DNA of 64,000 nucleotides from NCBI RefSeq assembly GCF_009935865.1, contig NZ_QWEL01000004.1:1-64000 (forward strand). Reading direction: 5' to 3'. A program made the position numbers and the translations under genes. Position 1 is the stretch's first letter. Every line of letters begins with the position of its first letter. Under the pieces are notes generated by a model that ran no database searches, was not told where the DNA came from, and saw nothing but the letters and a program-made list of their open reading frames with translations. Below, piece by piece: positions 27,127-37,267 of this stretch. The stretch is from Odoribacter sp. Z80. GTDB taxonomy: Bacteria; Bacteroidota; Bacteroidia; Bacteroidales; Marinifilaceae.

Positions 27127-30100
27127 TTACAACGCTATACTCAAACCCAATCTGTAATCAGACGTCACAGGATATACCGTCCGGTCTATACCAGCCTCTA
27201 AGGAACTTCCGCTAATTTCAGGAGTAAAACCATGATATTTTGTGACATAAAATAAATTATTTCCGCTGAAAAACACCCGTAGCTTAGTCAAATGCAATTT
27301 CCGGGTGAAATACAAAGGGAAAGTATATCCCAATTCCAGATTCTGCAATTTCACATACGAACCGTTTTCCACATAATAACCGGAAACGAGATAGTTATTT
27401 CCCTCAAAAGTCATTCGGGGAACATTGGTATTCGGGTAGTCTTCCCGCCAGCGTCCCAAAAAAGTACGGTCCCAGTTATCCAATCCGGAATAACGCTCCA
27501 ATTGCTTGGCATTAAAAATTTTGTTTCCGAAATTTCCCTGAAAGTCCATCGAAAAATCAATTCCTTTCCAACCCAAAGAAATCCCCAAACCTCCGATAAA
27601 CTTAGGAATAGGACTACCTATATCGGTACGGTCCCGGTCATCTATATAACCGTTGCCATCCAAATCCCGGTAAATCAAATCTCCCGGTCCCACATTGCTC
27701 TGATATTTCCGGTCCGGATCACCGCTGATTTGTGCAGCAAGTGCGTTATATCGGTCAATCTCTCCTTGAGACTGAAAAATTCCTTCAACCTGATAACCAT
27801 AAAAATACCCGATAGATTTCCCTTCCTCTGTCATGGTAATCAAACGACCGCTCCCGATATCTCCTTTGGGAATCCGCATACCTCCGAGTTTGCCAACCCG
27901 GTTATAAATGGTAGTCCCTGTAAAACGTACCGAATAACTCAGCTCTCTGACCGTATGCTGCCAATTTAAAGTAAAGTCAACTCCCCGGTTAGTAACAGCA
28001 CCGACATTGGTTTCCACCGGTGATAATCCCACAGCCCCGGGAACATCTACGGAAACCAACATGTCTTTCGTCCGGCGGTTATAAAAATCAAATTCAAGCG
28101 TCAAACGATTTGACAGGACAGTCAAATCCAAACCCGCATCCACCTGTTCCGAACGTTCCCAGTGAACCTGCCGGTTATAAAGGGAAGTAATCGTTCCCCC
28201 GGAATAATAAATGCCATTAAATACCGCGTCGAAACCCGGTTCTATATTTGCCAGGGCGTAATATTTGTAATTGCCGATTTTATCATTTCCTATCTGTCCC
28301 CAACTGACTCTTAATTTCAGATTATTCAGCCAGGTCAGCCGGTTTTTCAAGAATTTTTCTTCCGACATTCTCCATCCGGCCGCCACCGAAGGGAAATATC
28401 CCCAACGATGGTCAGGACCAAATTTGGAGGAACCGTCTGCCCGGAAAGAAAAAGTAAAAAGATAACGTTCCATCAAAGTATAATTGGCCCGAAACAAATA
28501 AGAAAGAATAGACTCTGAATAACCATTATTCATGGCATTGCGGGTACCCCGGGAAGTCTGGTCCAGATACAAATAGCTATTATTCTGAGAAAACAAATCC
28601 CGTCCGGATCCGCCCAATAACTCAAACTTCCTCTTCTGAGCCGTGATACCTCCCAACAGAGTCAATCGATGGATATTCTTAAAAACTGCATCGTAAGTCA
28701 GCATATTCTCCCACAACCAGGTAAAATCACGGGACCAATTTTTATTCAATTCATTCTGCTCGTTCTTTTGGGTCGACGAAACATAATACTTCGGACGGAA
28801 AATCCGTTCCCGCCGATTCAAATAATCAATCCCGAAATTCGTTTTAAAACTCAAGCCTTCAATAATTTCCCATGTCAGATAGGTACTGCCGGTCATCCGG
28901 TCATCGCGGGAATTATGGTTCAAATACGCCAAAGTCGCCAGAGGATTACCGGTTGAAGAATTTTCAGAATCGGAAAAATCCCCCTCTTCCGTATAGGGTT
29001 GAATCACCGGACTTAAACGATAAGCCTGGTCTACGACAGAGGCATCGTCATTCCTGTTCAAACTGAATGCCGTGGCAATATGATGGCCGAGCGTAACTTT
29101 TTCTACCGGATGATATTCATTGTTCAGCCGGATAGTCAACCGGTGATATGCATTCCGTTTTATGACTCCTTTTTGCTGGAAAAAGCCGACACTCAGATTG
29201 TAAAGTACATTTTCCGCTCCTCCGTTCAAAGCCACCTGATAATCCCGCACCGAAGCAACCCGGAAGATTTCTTTAAACCAATTCGTACCTTTTCCCAAAG
29301 CCGCAGGATTCTTATATTTAGGCTCCCCTCCGGTATTTACCAAAGCCTCATTCAATAACCTGGCATACTCTTCTGCGTCACACATCTTCAACCGGTCGCC
29401 CACTACCTGAAACCCCTCGCTTCCCAGAACGGTTAAAACCGGTTTTCCCCGGCTTCCCTGTTTTGTCGTCACAATAATCACCCCATTGGCTCCCCTCGAA
29501 CCGTATATGGCTGTAGCAGAAGCATCTTTCAATACTTCCATAGAAGCAATATCATGACTGTTTAAATAACCGATATCATTTACAAACATCCCGTCCACCA
29601 CATACAGAGGACTGCTATCGTTGGTCGTTCCAATGCCCCGGATTTTCACGTCAGGCTGACTTCCCGGAGCTCCGTCAGGAGAAATCAACACTCCGGAAAC
29701 ACGCCCCTGTAAAGCATTCGCAACGTTCGCCACCGCACTTTTCTGCAATTCTTCACCCTTCACCGAGGCAACGGCTCCCGTCAAATCCGATTTCCGCTGT
29801 ACCCCGTATCCCACAACTACGACTTCTTCCATGACTTTCGAATCAATCTCCAACTCTACATTTATGACACGACGTCCCTCCACCGGCACCTCCTGTGCCT
29901 TCATGCCCACAAAACTAAAAATCAAAACAGCATCCTGAGGAATATCTCTCAAAGTATAGAAACCGTTTACATCCGAAATAGTTCCGGTTGACGTACCTTT
30001 CACCACTACCGTAGCCCCAACCACAGGCTCTCCGGTTCCCTTCTCAACAATCCGTCCCGTCACAGTTTCCCTGTCCTGTCCAAAAATCAACTCTGAAACC

Positions 30101-30141
30101 AACAAAATAAATCCCAGGATTAAAACTCCTCTCCTTTTCAT
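27127..30141 (-). CDS. SusC/RagA-family TonB-dependent transporter
   Basis: 1004-residue outer-membrane protein. Signal peptide to about residue 21. A carboxypeptidase-regulatory-like domain (about 26-100) is followed by the TonB-box region EEVVVVGYG (105-113). The plug domain has LQGRVSGVLISPDGAPGSQP, IRGIGTTNDSSPLYVVDGM and YGSRGANGVIIVTTKQG. The 22-strand barrel continues to the C-terminus. There is no N-terminal STN domain, so direct anti-sigma signalling is not expected. First gene of the four-gene PUL. No HTCS, SusR-like or sigma/anti-sigma gene is next to it, and no clear TAnnTTTG was found upstream. Confidence 0.96.
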   Translation of the reverse strand: MKRRGVLILGFILLVSELIFGQDRETVTGRIVEKGTGEPVVGATVVVKGTSTGTISDVNGFYTLRDIPQDAVLIFSFVGMKAQEVPVEGRRVINVELEIDSKVMEEVVVVGYGVQRKSDLTGAVASVKGEELQKSAVANVANALQGRVSGVLISPDGAPGSQPDVKIRGIGTTNDSSPLYVVDGMFVNDIGYLNSHDIASMEVLKDASATAIYGSRGANGVIIVTTKQGSRGKPVLTVLGSEGFQVVGDRLKMCDAEEYARLLNEALVNTGGEPKYKNPAALGKGTNWFKEIFRVASVRDYQVALNGGAENVLYNLSVGFFQQKGVIKRNAYHRLTIRLNNEYHPVEKVTLGHHIATAFSLNRNDDASVVDQAYRLSPVIQPYTEEGDFSDSENSSTGNPLATLAYLNHNSRDDRMTGSTYLTWEIIEGLSFKTNFGIDYLNRRERIFRPKYYVSSTQKNEQNELNKNWSRDFTWLWENMLTYDAVFKNIHRLTLLGGITAQKRKFELLGGSGRDLFSQNNSYLYLDQTSRGTRNAMNNGYSESILSYLFRANYTLMERYLFTFSFRADGSSKFGPDHRWGYFPSVAAGWRMSEEKFLKNRLTWLNNLKLRVSWGQIGNDKIGNYKYYALANIEPGFDAVFNGIYYSGGTITSLYNRQVHWERSEQVDAGLDLTVLSNRLTLEFDFYNRRTKDMLVSVDVPGAVGLSPVETNVGAVTNRGVDFTLNWQHTVRELSYSVRFTGTTIYNRVGKLGGMRIPKGDIGSGRLITMTEEGKSIGYFYGYQVEGIFQSQGEIDRYNALAAQISGDPDRKYQSNVGPGDLIYRDLDGNGYIDDRDRTDIGSPIPKFIGGLGISLGWKGIDFSMDFQGNFGNKIFNAKQLERYSGLDNWDRTFLGRWREDYPNTNVPRMTFEGNNYLVSGYYVENGSYVKLQNLELGYTFPLYFTRKLHLTKLRVFFSGNNLFYVTKYHGFTPEISGSSLEAGIDRTVYPVTSDYRLGLSIAL

Positions 30142-30245
30142 ACATACTCTGTTTATATTACTTTATTTTTCTATAAACGAGTACCGTTTAAAGGGAGTTT
30201 CACATTCCCATTAATAATTATTCCTATTTTTTTCAGAAAGAAAAA

Positions 30246-30275
30246 TTTGGTTATCCCAAAAAAGTATTACTTTTG
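30246..30275 (+). promoter_or_regulatory. Promoter of tRNA-Thr
   Basis: TTTG (30246-30249), 18-nt spacer, TACTTTTG (30268-30275), ending 10 nt before the tRNA 5' end. Confidence 0.75.
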
Positions 30276-30285
30276 CACCCGAGAT

Positions 30286-30358
<73 letters not shown>

Positions 30359-30387
30359 CTTCTGAAAATCAGAATGTTACACTTGCA

Positions 30388-30425
30388 TGAGCCGTCAAAC
30401 AACAGGTTTACGGCTCATTTTTTTT
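30388..30425 (+). terminator. Terminator of tRNA-Thr
   Basis: 8-bp stem TGAGCCGT / ACGGCTCA with a 14-nt loop followed by eight T. A smaller perfect hairpin (TTCTGA-AAA-TCAGAA, 30360-30374) lies directly after the tRNA. Confidence 0.85.
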
Positions 30426-30449
30426 CAAAAAACATACAAATAACCACCG

Positions 30450-32828
30450 TTATTTCCCTACAACCCGGAAAACCTGTTGTAACATATTTCCTTGCCCATC
30501 CACTAAAGTCAGTTTGTGTTTTCCCTCCTGCAAATATACTTCCATCTGATGCAAGTGAACAGTTTTTCCCAAATAACATTCGTCTACATGCCAATAAATC
30601 TGAGCTTCCGGCGAACGGTGGACGGCTTCCAAAACCACCCGTTCCGGTAGTCCCCCAAAATCCCGGGGTATAAATATACGGGTTCCCTTCTGAGGATAAA
30701 TCATTTCCATAACATCCTCTTCCACAGGCTTACAATCCGGACGATAAGGCGGCAATTTCAAATAATCCGCATGACTCCGGCAATAATACCATTCCTGCAC
30801 CGGAGGCAGTACAAACCAGGATTTTACACGAATACGCCCCACCGGTTCACATTCCGAAGAAACCCTCCACTTTTCCTCTTCATCCAAATGAACCAAACGG
30901 TGATAAGGGCACAATCCTGCGGAATTTCCGGCCATACAAATCCTCATCGTATCTGTCTCCACACAAAACGGGGAAGCACGGAAACCGCTTTTCCGGCATA
31001 CAGCAACCTCTTGCATCTCTTCAACCGGCTCAAAAAATTGACAATTGCTTCTCAGCAAAGCAGCCACTTCAAACAATACAGGAGCAGCAGTCCTGACCCC
31101 CACCAAACCGGGACGCCCCTCTCCGTCTGCATTCCCTACCCAGACTCCGATAACATAATCCGGATTCACTCCCACAGCCCAGGCATCTCTGAACCCAAAA
31201 CTCGTACCGGTTTTCCAGGACAAATTCAATGATGAAACAAAATTCTTCCATCCCGACTCCATCTCCGGCCGCTCTACCTTTTCCAAAGCCTTCAAAGTCT
31301 GCCAGATAGCAGAAGCCTTCAACCACTTGCCGGCATTCTTTCCTTCCCCCACTTTCTCCCCGGAAAGTATTTCATCCCTCCATAGCTTCATCTTTCTGTA
31401 TTCCCCGCCGAAATACTGCCCGTCTTCCTCGTTATAATGTCTCAGCGTAGAAGCCATTCCCGTATACAACTGACAGACATCCCACAAAGAAGTCTCTGCC
31501 CCGCCCAATATTAAACTTAACCCATAATGCTCAGCACTCCGGTGAAGAGTAGATATACCCAACTGCTTCAGATCATCATAAAACCGGGCGTAAGAATAAT
31601 CCCTCAACATCCGGACAAAAGGAATATTCAGCGACTGAGCCAAAGCCTCGTCCGCAGATACAGCCCCCCTAAAATCACGATTGAAATTTGAAGGAGCATA
31701 ACTTCCAAAACGGGAAGGAATATCCGGTATCAATGTGTGCGGCAAAATCATCCCGTTTTGTAACATCAACGCATACAAGGCCGGCTTCAGAATACTGCCG
31801 GAACTCCTGGCTGCCCGGATAATATCCACCTGATTTCCCCGGCTTCCTTTACGGGCAGCACTGTTGCCGACATAAGCCCTCACTTCCCCGCTCGGCACAT
31901 GCACCACCAACACAGCAGCATTATAAATATAATTCTGACTCAATACAGCCATATGCCGTTCTACAATAGCGTTCACCTGACGCTGCAGATGTCCGTCTAT
32001 ATACGACTTATAAACCTTTCCGGAAGCCTCACCATCGGCACGGACCAGCAAATGAGGAGCAAAGGCAGGAATATCATACAGCTTCTCCGGCAAAGGCTCC
32101 GCCAATGCCAGCCGATAAGCATCCTCATTCATCACCCCCTGACGGTATATCTTCTTCAATAAACCATTTCTTTTTTGTAGCAACAAAGTATTATTCTTCC
32201 CCGGATATATTAAAGAAGGAGCATTAGGCAACACCGCCAGCAAAGCAGCTTCCGCCCAACTTAACTGCTCCGGCCGACGATTAAAATACTTTAAAGAAGC
32301 AGCCTGTAACCCCACGACATTCCCTCCGAACGGAGCATGAGAAGCATACATCTCCAATATCTGCCACTTGGAAAAGCTCTGCTCCATCCGTAATGTCAAA
32401 AAAATCTCTTTTATCTTTTCCCATACAGTACGCGGCGGATTCCCCCTGGCCATTCTCACCACCTGCATCGACAAAGTACTCCCTCCACTGACTATCCTGC
32501 CAGAGCGGATATTCTGCAAAACAGCCCTTCCTATTGCCCACCAGCTGACCCCTCCATGCACCATAAACATCCGGTCCTCAAAACTCAATACCGCCAGCAC
32601 ATAACGCTCCGGCAGACACTTCGTTTCTCCCAGGCGCAACTGTTCATCGGGCGCCAGTTTCAAACCGATAATCCTTTCGTCCCGGTCTGTTAAAACCGTA
32701 GCATAAGGCACATGAAACAAAGGCTCTGGCAAAATTTGCCACCACGCAACAAAAACCAAAAAAAGAATCCCTGAAACGAACCCTAAAGTTCGCCAGGGAT
32801 ACCTTTCGCTATACTTTCTGACTTTCAT
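30450..32828 (-). CDS. pbpC: Penicillin-binding protein 1C
   Basis: Bifunctional peptidoglycan glycosyltransferase/transpeptidase-like protein of about 792 residues. One N-terminal membrane anchor (WRTLGFVSGILFLVFVAWW). The GT51 domain has the catalytic Glu in SFEDRMFMVHGGVS, then GGSTLSMQVVRM. The penicillin-binding domain has SxxK in RSSGSILKPALY, an SLN motif and KTGTS. The C-terminal BiPBP_C domain is present. The open frame begins at a TTG at 32846, but a promoter element overlaps it, so the ATG at 32828 is chosen. The yfhM-type alpha-2-macroglobulin gene that often accompanies pbpC is absent here. Confidence 0.93.
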   Translation of the reverse strand: MKVRKYSERYPWRTLGFVSGILFLVFVAWWQILPEPLFHVPYATVLTDRDERIIGLKLAPDEQLRLGETKCLPERYVLAVLSFEDRMFMVHGGVSWWAIGRAVLQNIRSGRIVSGGSTLSMQVVRMARGNPPRTVWEKIKEIFLTLRMEQSFSKWQILEMYASHAPFGGNVVGLQAASLKYFNRRPEQLSWAEAALLAVLPNAPSLIYPGKNNTLLLQKRNGLLKKIYRQGVMNEDAYRLALAEPLPEKLYDIPAFAPHLLVRADGEASGKVYKSYIDGHLQRQVNAIVERHMAVLSQNYIYNAAVLVVHVPSGEVRAYVGNSAARKGSRGNQVDIIRAARSSGSILKPALYALMLQNGMILPHTLIPDIPSRFGSYAPSNFNRDFRGAVSADEALAQSLNIPFVRMLRDYSYARFYDDLKQLGISTLHRSAEHYGLSLILGGAETSLWDVCQLYTGMASTLRHYNEEDGQYFGGEYRKMKLWRDEILSGEKVGEGKNAGKWLKASAIWQTLKALEKVERPEMESGWKNFVSSLNLSWKTGTSFGFRDAWAVGVNPDYVIGVWVGNADGEGRPGLVGVRTAAPVLFEVAALLRSNCQFFEPVEEMQEVAVCRKSGFRASPFCVETDTMRICMAGNSAGLCPYHRLVHLDEEEKWRVSSECEPVGRIRVKSWFVLPPVQEWYYCRSHADYLKLPPYRPDCKPVEEDVMEMIYPQKGTRIFIPRDFGGLPERVVLEAVHRSPEAQIYWHVDECYLGKTVHLHQMEVYLQEGKHKLTLVDGQGNMLQQVFRVVGK

Positions 32829-32843
32829 GAATTGCCTTTCAGG

Positions 32844-32851
32844 CAAAGATA
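32844..32851 (-). promoter_or_regulatory. -7 element of pbpC
   Basis: TATCTTTG on the minus strand, 15 nt upstream of the ATG at 32828 and 4 nt past the stop of the last DUF4493 gene. It makes pbpC a separate transcription unit and implies a leader of only about 8 nt. Confidence 0.65.
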
Positions 32852-32855
32852 AGCA

Positions 32856-33533
32856 TTATATTGAAATCCGTATCGTATAATTTTCAGCACCGACAGACAA
32901 AGTTTTGGTTTCCTCCATACTTTCTCCGTCAGCATTGGTACATTTCACCGTATATGTCAACTCCCCGCAAACCGGCAAATGAAAATACCGGAAAAAACCT
33001 TCATCTCCCGGAACAATAGTAACGGAGCGAGTGCTCTCTGAAACAATTGTCACAGATATATCCGTAAAAACAGCCGTAAACGACTCGTCAAAACTGACAT
33101 CTACCCCCACATTCAACTGAGGTGCCACCAAAGAAATCGCAGTAATATCCCCTTCTGACACCCTAAAGATTTCACTTTCCACTTCATAAACAGGATGTCC
33201 CGCTTCCCCGGTCGTCGCTTCCGTCTGGTCAGGCGTAAAAGCTTTTACCCTGTAATTTTCTCCCACCGGCAATACAATCCGTTTAGAAAAATCAGTCCCC
33301 GGTGCATAATCGTGTCCTTCTACCAGACCACCATTCTGATAAATCTGCACCTGTAAACCCGCATCTACAGCACGAGTCAACGGAATTACTTCACCGTCTA
33401 CCGTAAAAACAATTTCCTCCAAATCCAGATAACCGTAACCGATACTTTCTCCTTCCGGCCGGGAACAGGCCGACAGACCGGCTAACAGAAAAAGAAATAT
33501 ATAAATCTTTATCATCAGCAAACTATTTTTCAT
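32856..33533 (-). CDS. DUF4493-like lipoprotein (gene 7 of the cluster)
   Basis: 225 residues. Lipobox GLSAC (Cys23) followed by SRPEGES. A beta strand GYGYLDLEEIVFTVDGE then leads to IPLTRAVDAG, with Arg54 in the same place as the Lys of the sister proteins. The remainder is beta-rich (VLPVGENYRVKAFTP, a typical DUF4493 block) and ends in the strand ENYTIRISI. It has no extra C-terminal domain, making it the shortest member. It overlaps the preceding 710-residue gene by 11 nt, so translation is probably coupled. Role unknown; probably surface-exposed. Confidence 0.72.
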   Translation of the reverse strand: MKNSLLMIKIYIFLFLLAGLSACSRPEGESIGYGYLDLEEIVFTVDGEVIPLTRAVDAGLQVQIYQNGGLVEGHDYAPGTDFSKRIVLPVGENYRVKAFTPDQTEATTGEAGHPVYEVESEIFRVSEGDITAISLVAPQLNVGVDVSFDESFTAVFTDISVTIVSESTRSVTIVPGDEGFFRYFHLPVCGELTYTVKCTNADGESMEETKTLSVGAENYTIRISI

Positions 33534-35655
33534 AATTCAATGTAAAAGAATCCAGCCACAACTGAGAACCTCTTATATAATAGTTAGAATAAAAGGTACC
33601 GCTGCCTTCTTTTATAAATTTATCCTCCAGATGGTCTTTATCTTCTTTTGTCCCGGCTTTAAAAATAATCCGGAGATGAGTGATAGGCAACCGTTCACAT
33701 TCACTACGATAAACCAGATTCAGCCTCTGAGAAACATAACCGGACTGAGCAATCCCCGATTTCATTTCTGCTTTTCCTATCAGCGTTTCCACTCCCTCCG
33801 CAATATGCACCAATTGGGCGGAAACCAGAAACTCGTCATCCCCATAGGGAGCTGCCTTATACACAAACGACAAGGAAGTCGGACGGATATAAGCACTTCT
33901 GGCATAAACAGAATCCTGCTCCGGCTGATAATCCCCGACACAAACCATGCCCGCCGAAACATTGTTAATCTTGCTCCCGTTTTTATTTCCAAAACTACAG
34001 GTATTTCCACTTCCCCAACCGATAGTCATCATATGAGCAACCGTACTCCCGTTATCCGTTACCGGAATAGTACTGGATTTAGATACATAAAGCGCATTTA
34101 CACCGGCAGAATGACACGTCAGAGGATTTCGGGTGCCTATCCATCCTCCGTTAAAGGTATACAACGGATTTTTACTTTTAGGATAAGTGGTTTCATAACC
34201 GTCATCCAAACTACTATTCGGAATAGTCAATGCTTCATAAGTCCTCACTGCCGTAGCTATTCCCGGTACCTGTCCCCGGTATTTCGGACGCACATAATAA
34301 GTGGTCCCCGGAGCCAGCCCCTCCTTTCTCAAATCAGCAGCGAAAGCCGTCCAATTCTCTCCGTCTTCACTAAACTCATATGCAATATCTTTAAAACGTC
34401 CGAAATTTCCCGTCTTCACACTATCGGCAACCAACGCGTTAGCAGTAAATTCCTTAGTCCAGATATTTCCCGGAAACACCCCTATACTGAATTCCGGTCT
34501 TACCGTCCTGATGGTATAACAGACCTCATCACTCCAGCGCTCATTCGCCTTCACCCGGAGCCCTATCCGGTTATTAACTTCCACTCCTCCATCCTGGAGC
34601 AAGAGTGAGGATGTCAGATTCGTCAAGTCAATACTCCCGCTTTTCTCATCCCCATCCCAAACCGAAACAGCAATGGCAGCCTTCTGCAAAGCTTCCTTAT
34701 CCTCATCTGTCAACGAAGAAAAAACATAAGTTTTGTTCAAGACAGAAAGTTTCGGATCGGAAAAATTCAAGGTCAATTCAACATCCTGTACAGGACGGAC
34801 AGCAGCAAAACGAATAATAGCTGTTGCAGCATCAGCCGTTTCCGGATAAACCAAAAGATTTTCCTCATCAAAGCCCTCTGCAGTGATTTTCGGTTTCGGC
34901 AACCAGGCTGGTGGCAACGTCTCATTCACCGTAACATTCTTCACTTCGCTATCCACATGTATATCCAGAATAGCCCCGGTCATATTGGAAATATCGAAAT
35001 TCAACTGATAACGGTATAATTTACCGGCTTCCGCCAATGCTATCCCGGCAAATTTCCGTGCATAAGGCAAATTATTTTCCATCCAGATTCCTTTCAGATA
35101 AAATTCAACACTGCTATCAGCCCGGAAATAAGGATTTTCAGCACTGCCGGGATGCCATTCCACTCTTGCCCCGTGAACTGCCACCTCAATATAGTATTCC
35201 TTCAACACCTTCTCCAATTTGTCGGCATTCACAAATTCAAAAGAAGCCAAAGCATTCCCCACAGTACAATGTAAGGTCACCTCTTGTTCCTTGCCTTTTT
35301 CCAGCACAATCGTCTTTTCTTCCGAAACATAATACGGCGCATCCATAGCCAAAACAGGATTATCTCCGTAAAATGCCTGTATAGCATACTCACCCACTTT
35401 AAACAATTGTGGTTTAGTATTAAAATCGGTACAAGAACCACGAAACGCCATGCGATGGTCCTCTTTCCTGACCATTTCCACCAAAAACTGCCCCGTCAGC
35501 TCTGGCGTCAAAGCATCAGGCAAAGCCTTAGTGAATACCCGGTCTGTCAGGCTCAAACGGATTCTTCCCCCTCCCTCCACATCATGTCTATCCTCCTGAC
35601 AAGCCAAAGCCCCCAAGAAAAGAAATCCTGACAATATATAGTTAATAATACGCAT
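33523..35655 (-). CDS. Large DUF4493/PCMD-like lipoprotein (gene 6)
   Basis: 710 residues. Lipobox GALAC (Cys19) followed by acidic QEDRHD. The DUF4493-like N-terminus contains RIRLSLTDRVFTKALPD (TKA at 42-44) and the block FKVGEYAIQAFYGDNP. Middle beta-sandwich regions (about 250-470) include a DGENWTAF...TTYYVRPKYRG stretch like a fibronectin-III module. The C-terminal 230 residues (from IPNSSLDDGYE) end in GSQLWLDSFTLNYEK, the ending seen in PCMD domains, but are more diverged than the PCMD domains of genes 3 and 5. Glycan binding is only suggested by the PCMD name (putative carbohydrate metabolism domain). Confidence 0.72.
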   Translation of the reverse strand: MRIINYILSGFLFLGALACQEDRHDVEGGGRIRLSLTDRVFTKALPDALTPELTGQFLVEMVRKEDHRMAFRGSCTDFNTKPQLFKVGEYAIQAFYGDNPVLAMDAPYYVSEEKTIVLEKGKEQEVTLHCTVGNALASFEFVNADKLEKVLKEYYIEVAVHGARVEWHPGSAENPYFRADSSVEFYLKGIWMENNLPYARKFAGIALAEAGKLYRYQLNFDISNMTGAILDIHVDSEVKNVTVNETLPPAWLPKPKITAEGFDEENLLVYPETADAATAIIRFAAVRPVQDVELTLNFSDPKLSVLNKTYVFSSLTDEDKEALQKAAIAVSVWDGDEKSGSIDLTNLTSSLLLQDGGVEVNNRIGLRVKANERWSDEVCYTIRTVRPEFSIGVFPGNIWTKEFTANALVADSVKTGNFGRFKDIAYEFSEDGENWTAFAADLRKEGLAPGTTYYVRPKYRGQVPGIATAVRTYEALTIPNSSLDDGYETTYPKSKNPLYTFNGGWIGTRNPLTCHSAGVNALYVSKSSTIPVTDNGSTVAHMMTIGWGSGNTCSFGNKNGSKINNVSAGMVCVGDYQPEQDSVYARSAYIRPTSLSFVYKAAPYGDDEFLVSAQLVHIAEGVETLIGKAEMKSGIAQSGYVSQRLNLVYRSECERLPITHLRIIFKAGTKEDKDHLEDKFIKEGSGTFYSNYYIRGSQLWLDSFTLNYEK

Positions 35656-35657
35656 GA

Positions 35658-37262
35658 TTACTCGTATAATAATTCAAACTCATCTACATACAATTCGCTG
35701 CCGACACCCACTGAACCGGAAACTTTCGAACCTGAAAAATCTCCGCCATAACGGCTGGAAGTGGCCACAATCGTCATTTTAGCCGGTCTGGCTTTTTTAT
35801 TACTATATGCAATATCAAAACTGAACTCCGTATACTCATTCACTGTCTTATCGTCAACAAACTCTCCATAACCGATCAGATTATCCCCCGCATCCCATAT
35901 TTTCACATAGATATGGCACAAATCATCTTTTAAATCAGCCGGTATTCCAACATAATCTATCGGCATGGATTTATATTTATACCATCCTTTCATACCCGTC
36001 GGACGGGCTCCTGTAAAAGGCTGCCCGAAAGACACACTGGCAGCAGGTTTACTCATATTTGTCTTATAAGTCCCCACAAATAAATTTCCGGCAGCCGTAC
36101 CCACCAAATTCACCTTTCCCAAAGTCACCATTCGGACTGCTTTTCCACTTACCGCATCATCCGTCGGAACCGTATTGGCCTCAAAACCGCCTGCCAGTCC
36201 GGAAGTTACTCCCTCATTACCGGTAGCCCAAAATGCCTGCGGATCATCATAATTATTAGCTACCGGATTGGGATACCAGTTCTTTCCGCTCTGAGCCCAA
36301 GTGTCAAAATTCAGATTCGGCACAACCTGAATCTTTTCTGTCGTAAAAGTTGCTTCCCCGCTCGTTTGGCCTTCAGCAACAATTCTCCAAACATAAGTAG
36401 TTCCATCCTCCAAACCTGTCAACTCAGCTTTAAAAGATGCACTTCCCGTTTTGGTTATAGCATCAGCCGGCAAAACAGTCCAGGTATCTTCCCCAGATTT
36501 TTTATACTCTATACCCGGCTCCACTCCCTGCTTCATTCCTCCCATAACAGTCGCCCTCCTGGCCCATACATCAGCTTCGCCCGGTGTTCCGATCAAAGCC
36601 GTTTGCACCACATCCACAATCCATCCCTCAAAATATTTTCCCAAACGATATACTATAAACTTCTGCGGCCGGGAAAAATCAGAAACCGACTGAGGATCGG
36701 GAAGCACAATTGCATTGCTCCCTCCCAATTCCAACGAATCAATACGGATGTCATTCAACGGTTGGTTCTCCGAAACATAAATCAACACGGTTTTGTTAGA
36801 TTCATCAATAATCGGCTCTCCCACCTGATTTTCCACCTTAATGACCCGGTTTATCACTTGCTTCACCGTAATGGTCCACAAATATTCCTGGTAAGTCTGC
36901 AACAAAATTTTAACAGGCTTTCCCATACGCATAAAGGTATTTGCAGAAGAAGGCAAAGCCTCTAAAGAATCAAAACTCCAGCGCGGAAACTTCACAAACT
37001 TAACACAAGCCGCAGAATCAGGCAACATCATCGCTTCCTCTGAAATCTTAAGCTTTATTATTTTCAGACTATCAATATCCACCTCTCCTCCAACGGTAAT
37101 ATTTACCTTATATCCGCTCCCGTCAATCTCTGCTTCCCCAATCTGGCCCTCTATCGCCATATCTATGATATTTCCGGGAATATAAGGATAAGGGACATCA
37201 TTCTTAACACACGATGCCAACAACAACAAACCTATACAACCATATAATATCCGAACTCCCAT
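35658..37262 (-). CDS. PCMD-domain lipoprotein (gene 5)
   Basis: 534 residues. Lipobox LLLASC (Cys18). This is the only lipoprotein of the cluster without an evident DUF4493 N-terminus. It has instead two repeated beta-sandwich units (about 30-120 and 130-220) of the type with paired IDSLK/IDSLE strands. A fibronectin-III-like unit follows (GLEDGTTYVWRIVAEGQTSG). The C-terminal PCMD domain starts at PNLNFDTWAQSGKNWY and ends in GSELYVDEFELLYE. That domain is closely similar to the C-terminus of gene 3, including PAKMTIVATSSRYGG. Two nt separate it from the next gene. Confidence 0.75.
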   Translation of the reverse strand: MGVRILYGCIGLLLLASCVKNDVPYPYIPGNIIDMAIEGQIGEAEIDGSGYKVNITVGGEVDIDSLKIIKLKISEEAMMLPDSAACVKFVKFPRWSFDSLEALPSSANTFMRMGKPVKILLQTYQEYLWTITVKQVINRVIKVENQVGEPIIDESNKTVLIYVSENQPLNDIRIDSLELGGSNAIVLPDPQSVSDFSRPQKFIVYRLGKYFEGWIVDVVQTALIGTPGEADVWARRATVMGGMKQGVEPGIEYKKSGEDTWTVLPADAITKTGSASFKAELTGLEDGTTYVWRIVAEGQTSGEATFTTEKIQVVPNLNFDTWAQSGKNWYPNPVANNYDDPQAFWATGNEGVTSGLAGGFEANTVPTDDAVSGKAVRMVTLGKVNLVGTAAGNLFVGTYKTNMSKPAASVSFGQPFTGARPTGMKGWYKYKSMPIDYVGIPADLKDDLCHIYVKIWDAGDNLIGYGEFVDDKTVNEYTEFSFDIAYSNKKARPAKMTIVATSSRYGGDFSGSKVSGSVGVGSELYVDEFELLYE

Positions 37263-37267
37263 TTCTC

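Noticed and set aside
30142-30245. Sigma/anti-sigma or hybrid two-component regulator for the PUL
   Set aside because: There is no room and no coding signal upstream of susC; the next features are a tRNA and pbpC.
33631-34608. 325-codon open frame on the plus strand inside the 710-residue DUF4493/PCMD gene
   Set aside because: It is antisense to a gene with a lipobox and family motifs; its translation is low-complexity and basic, with no recognisable domain. A shadow frame.
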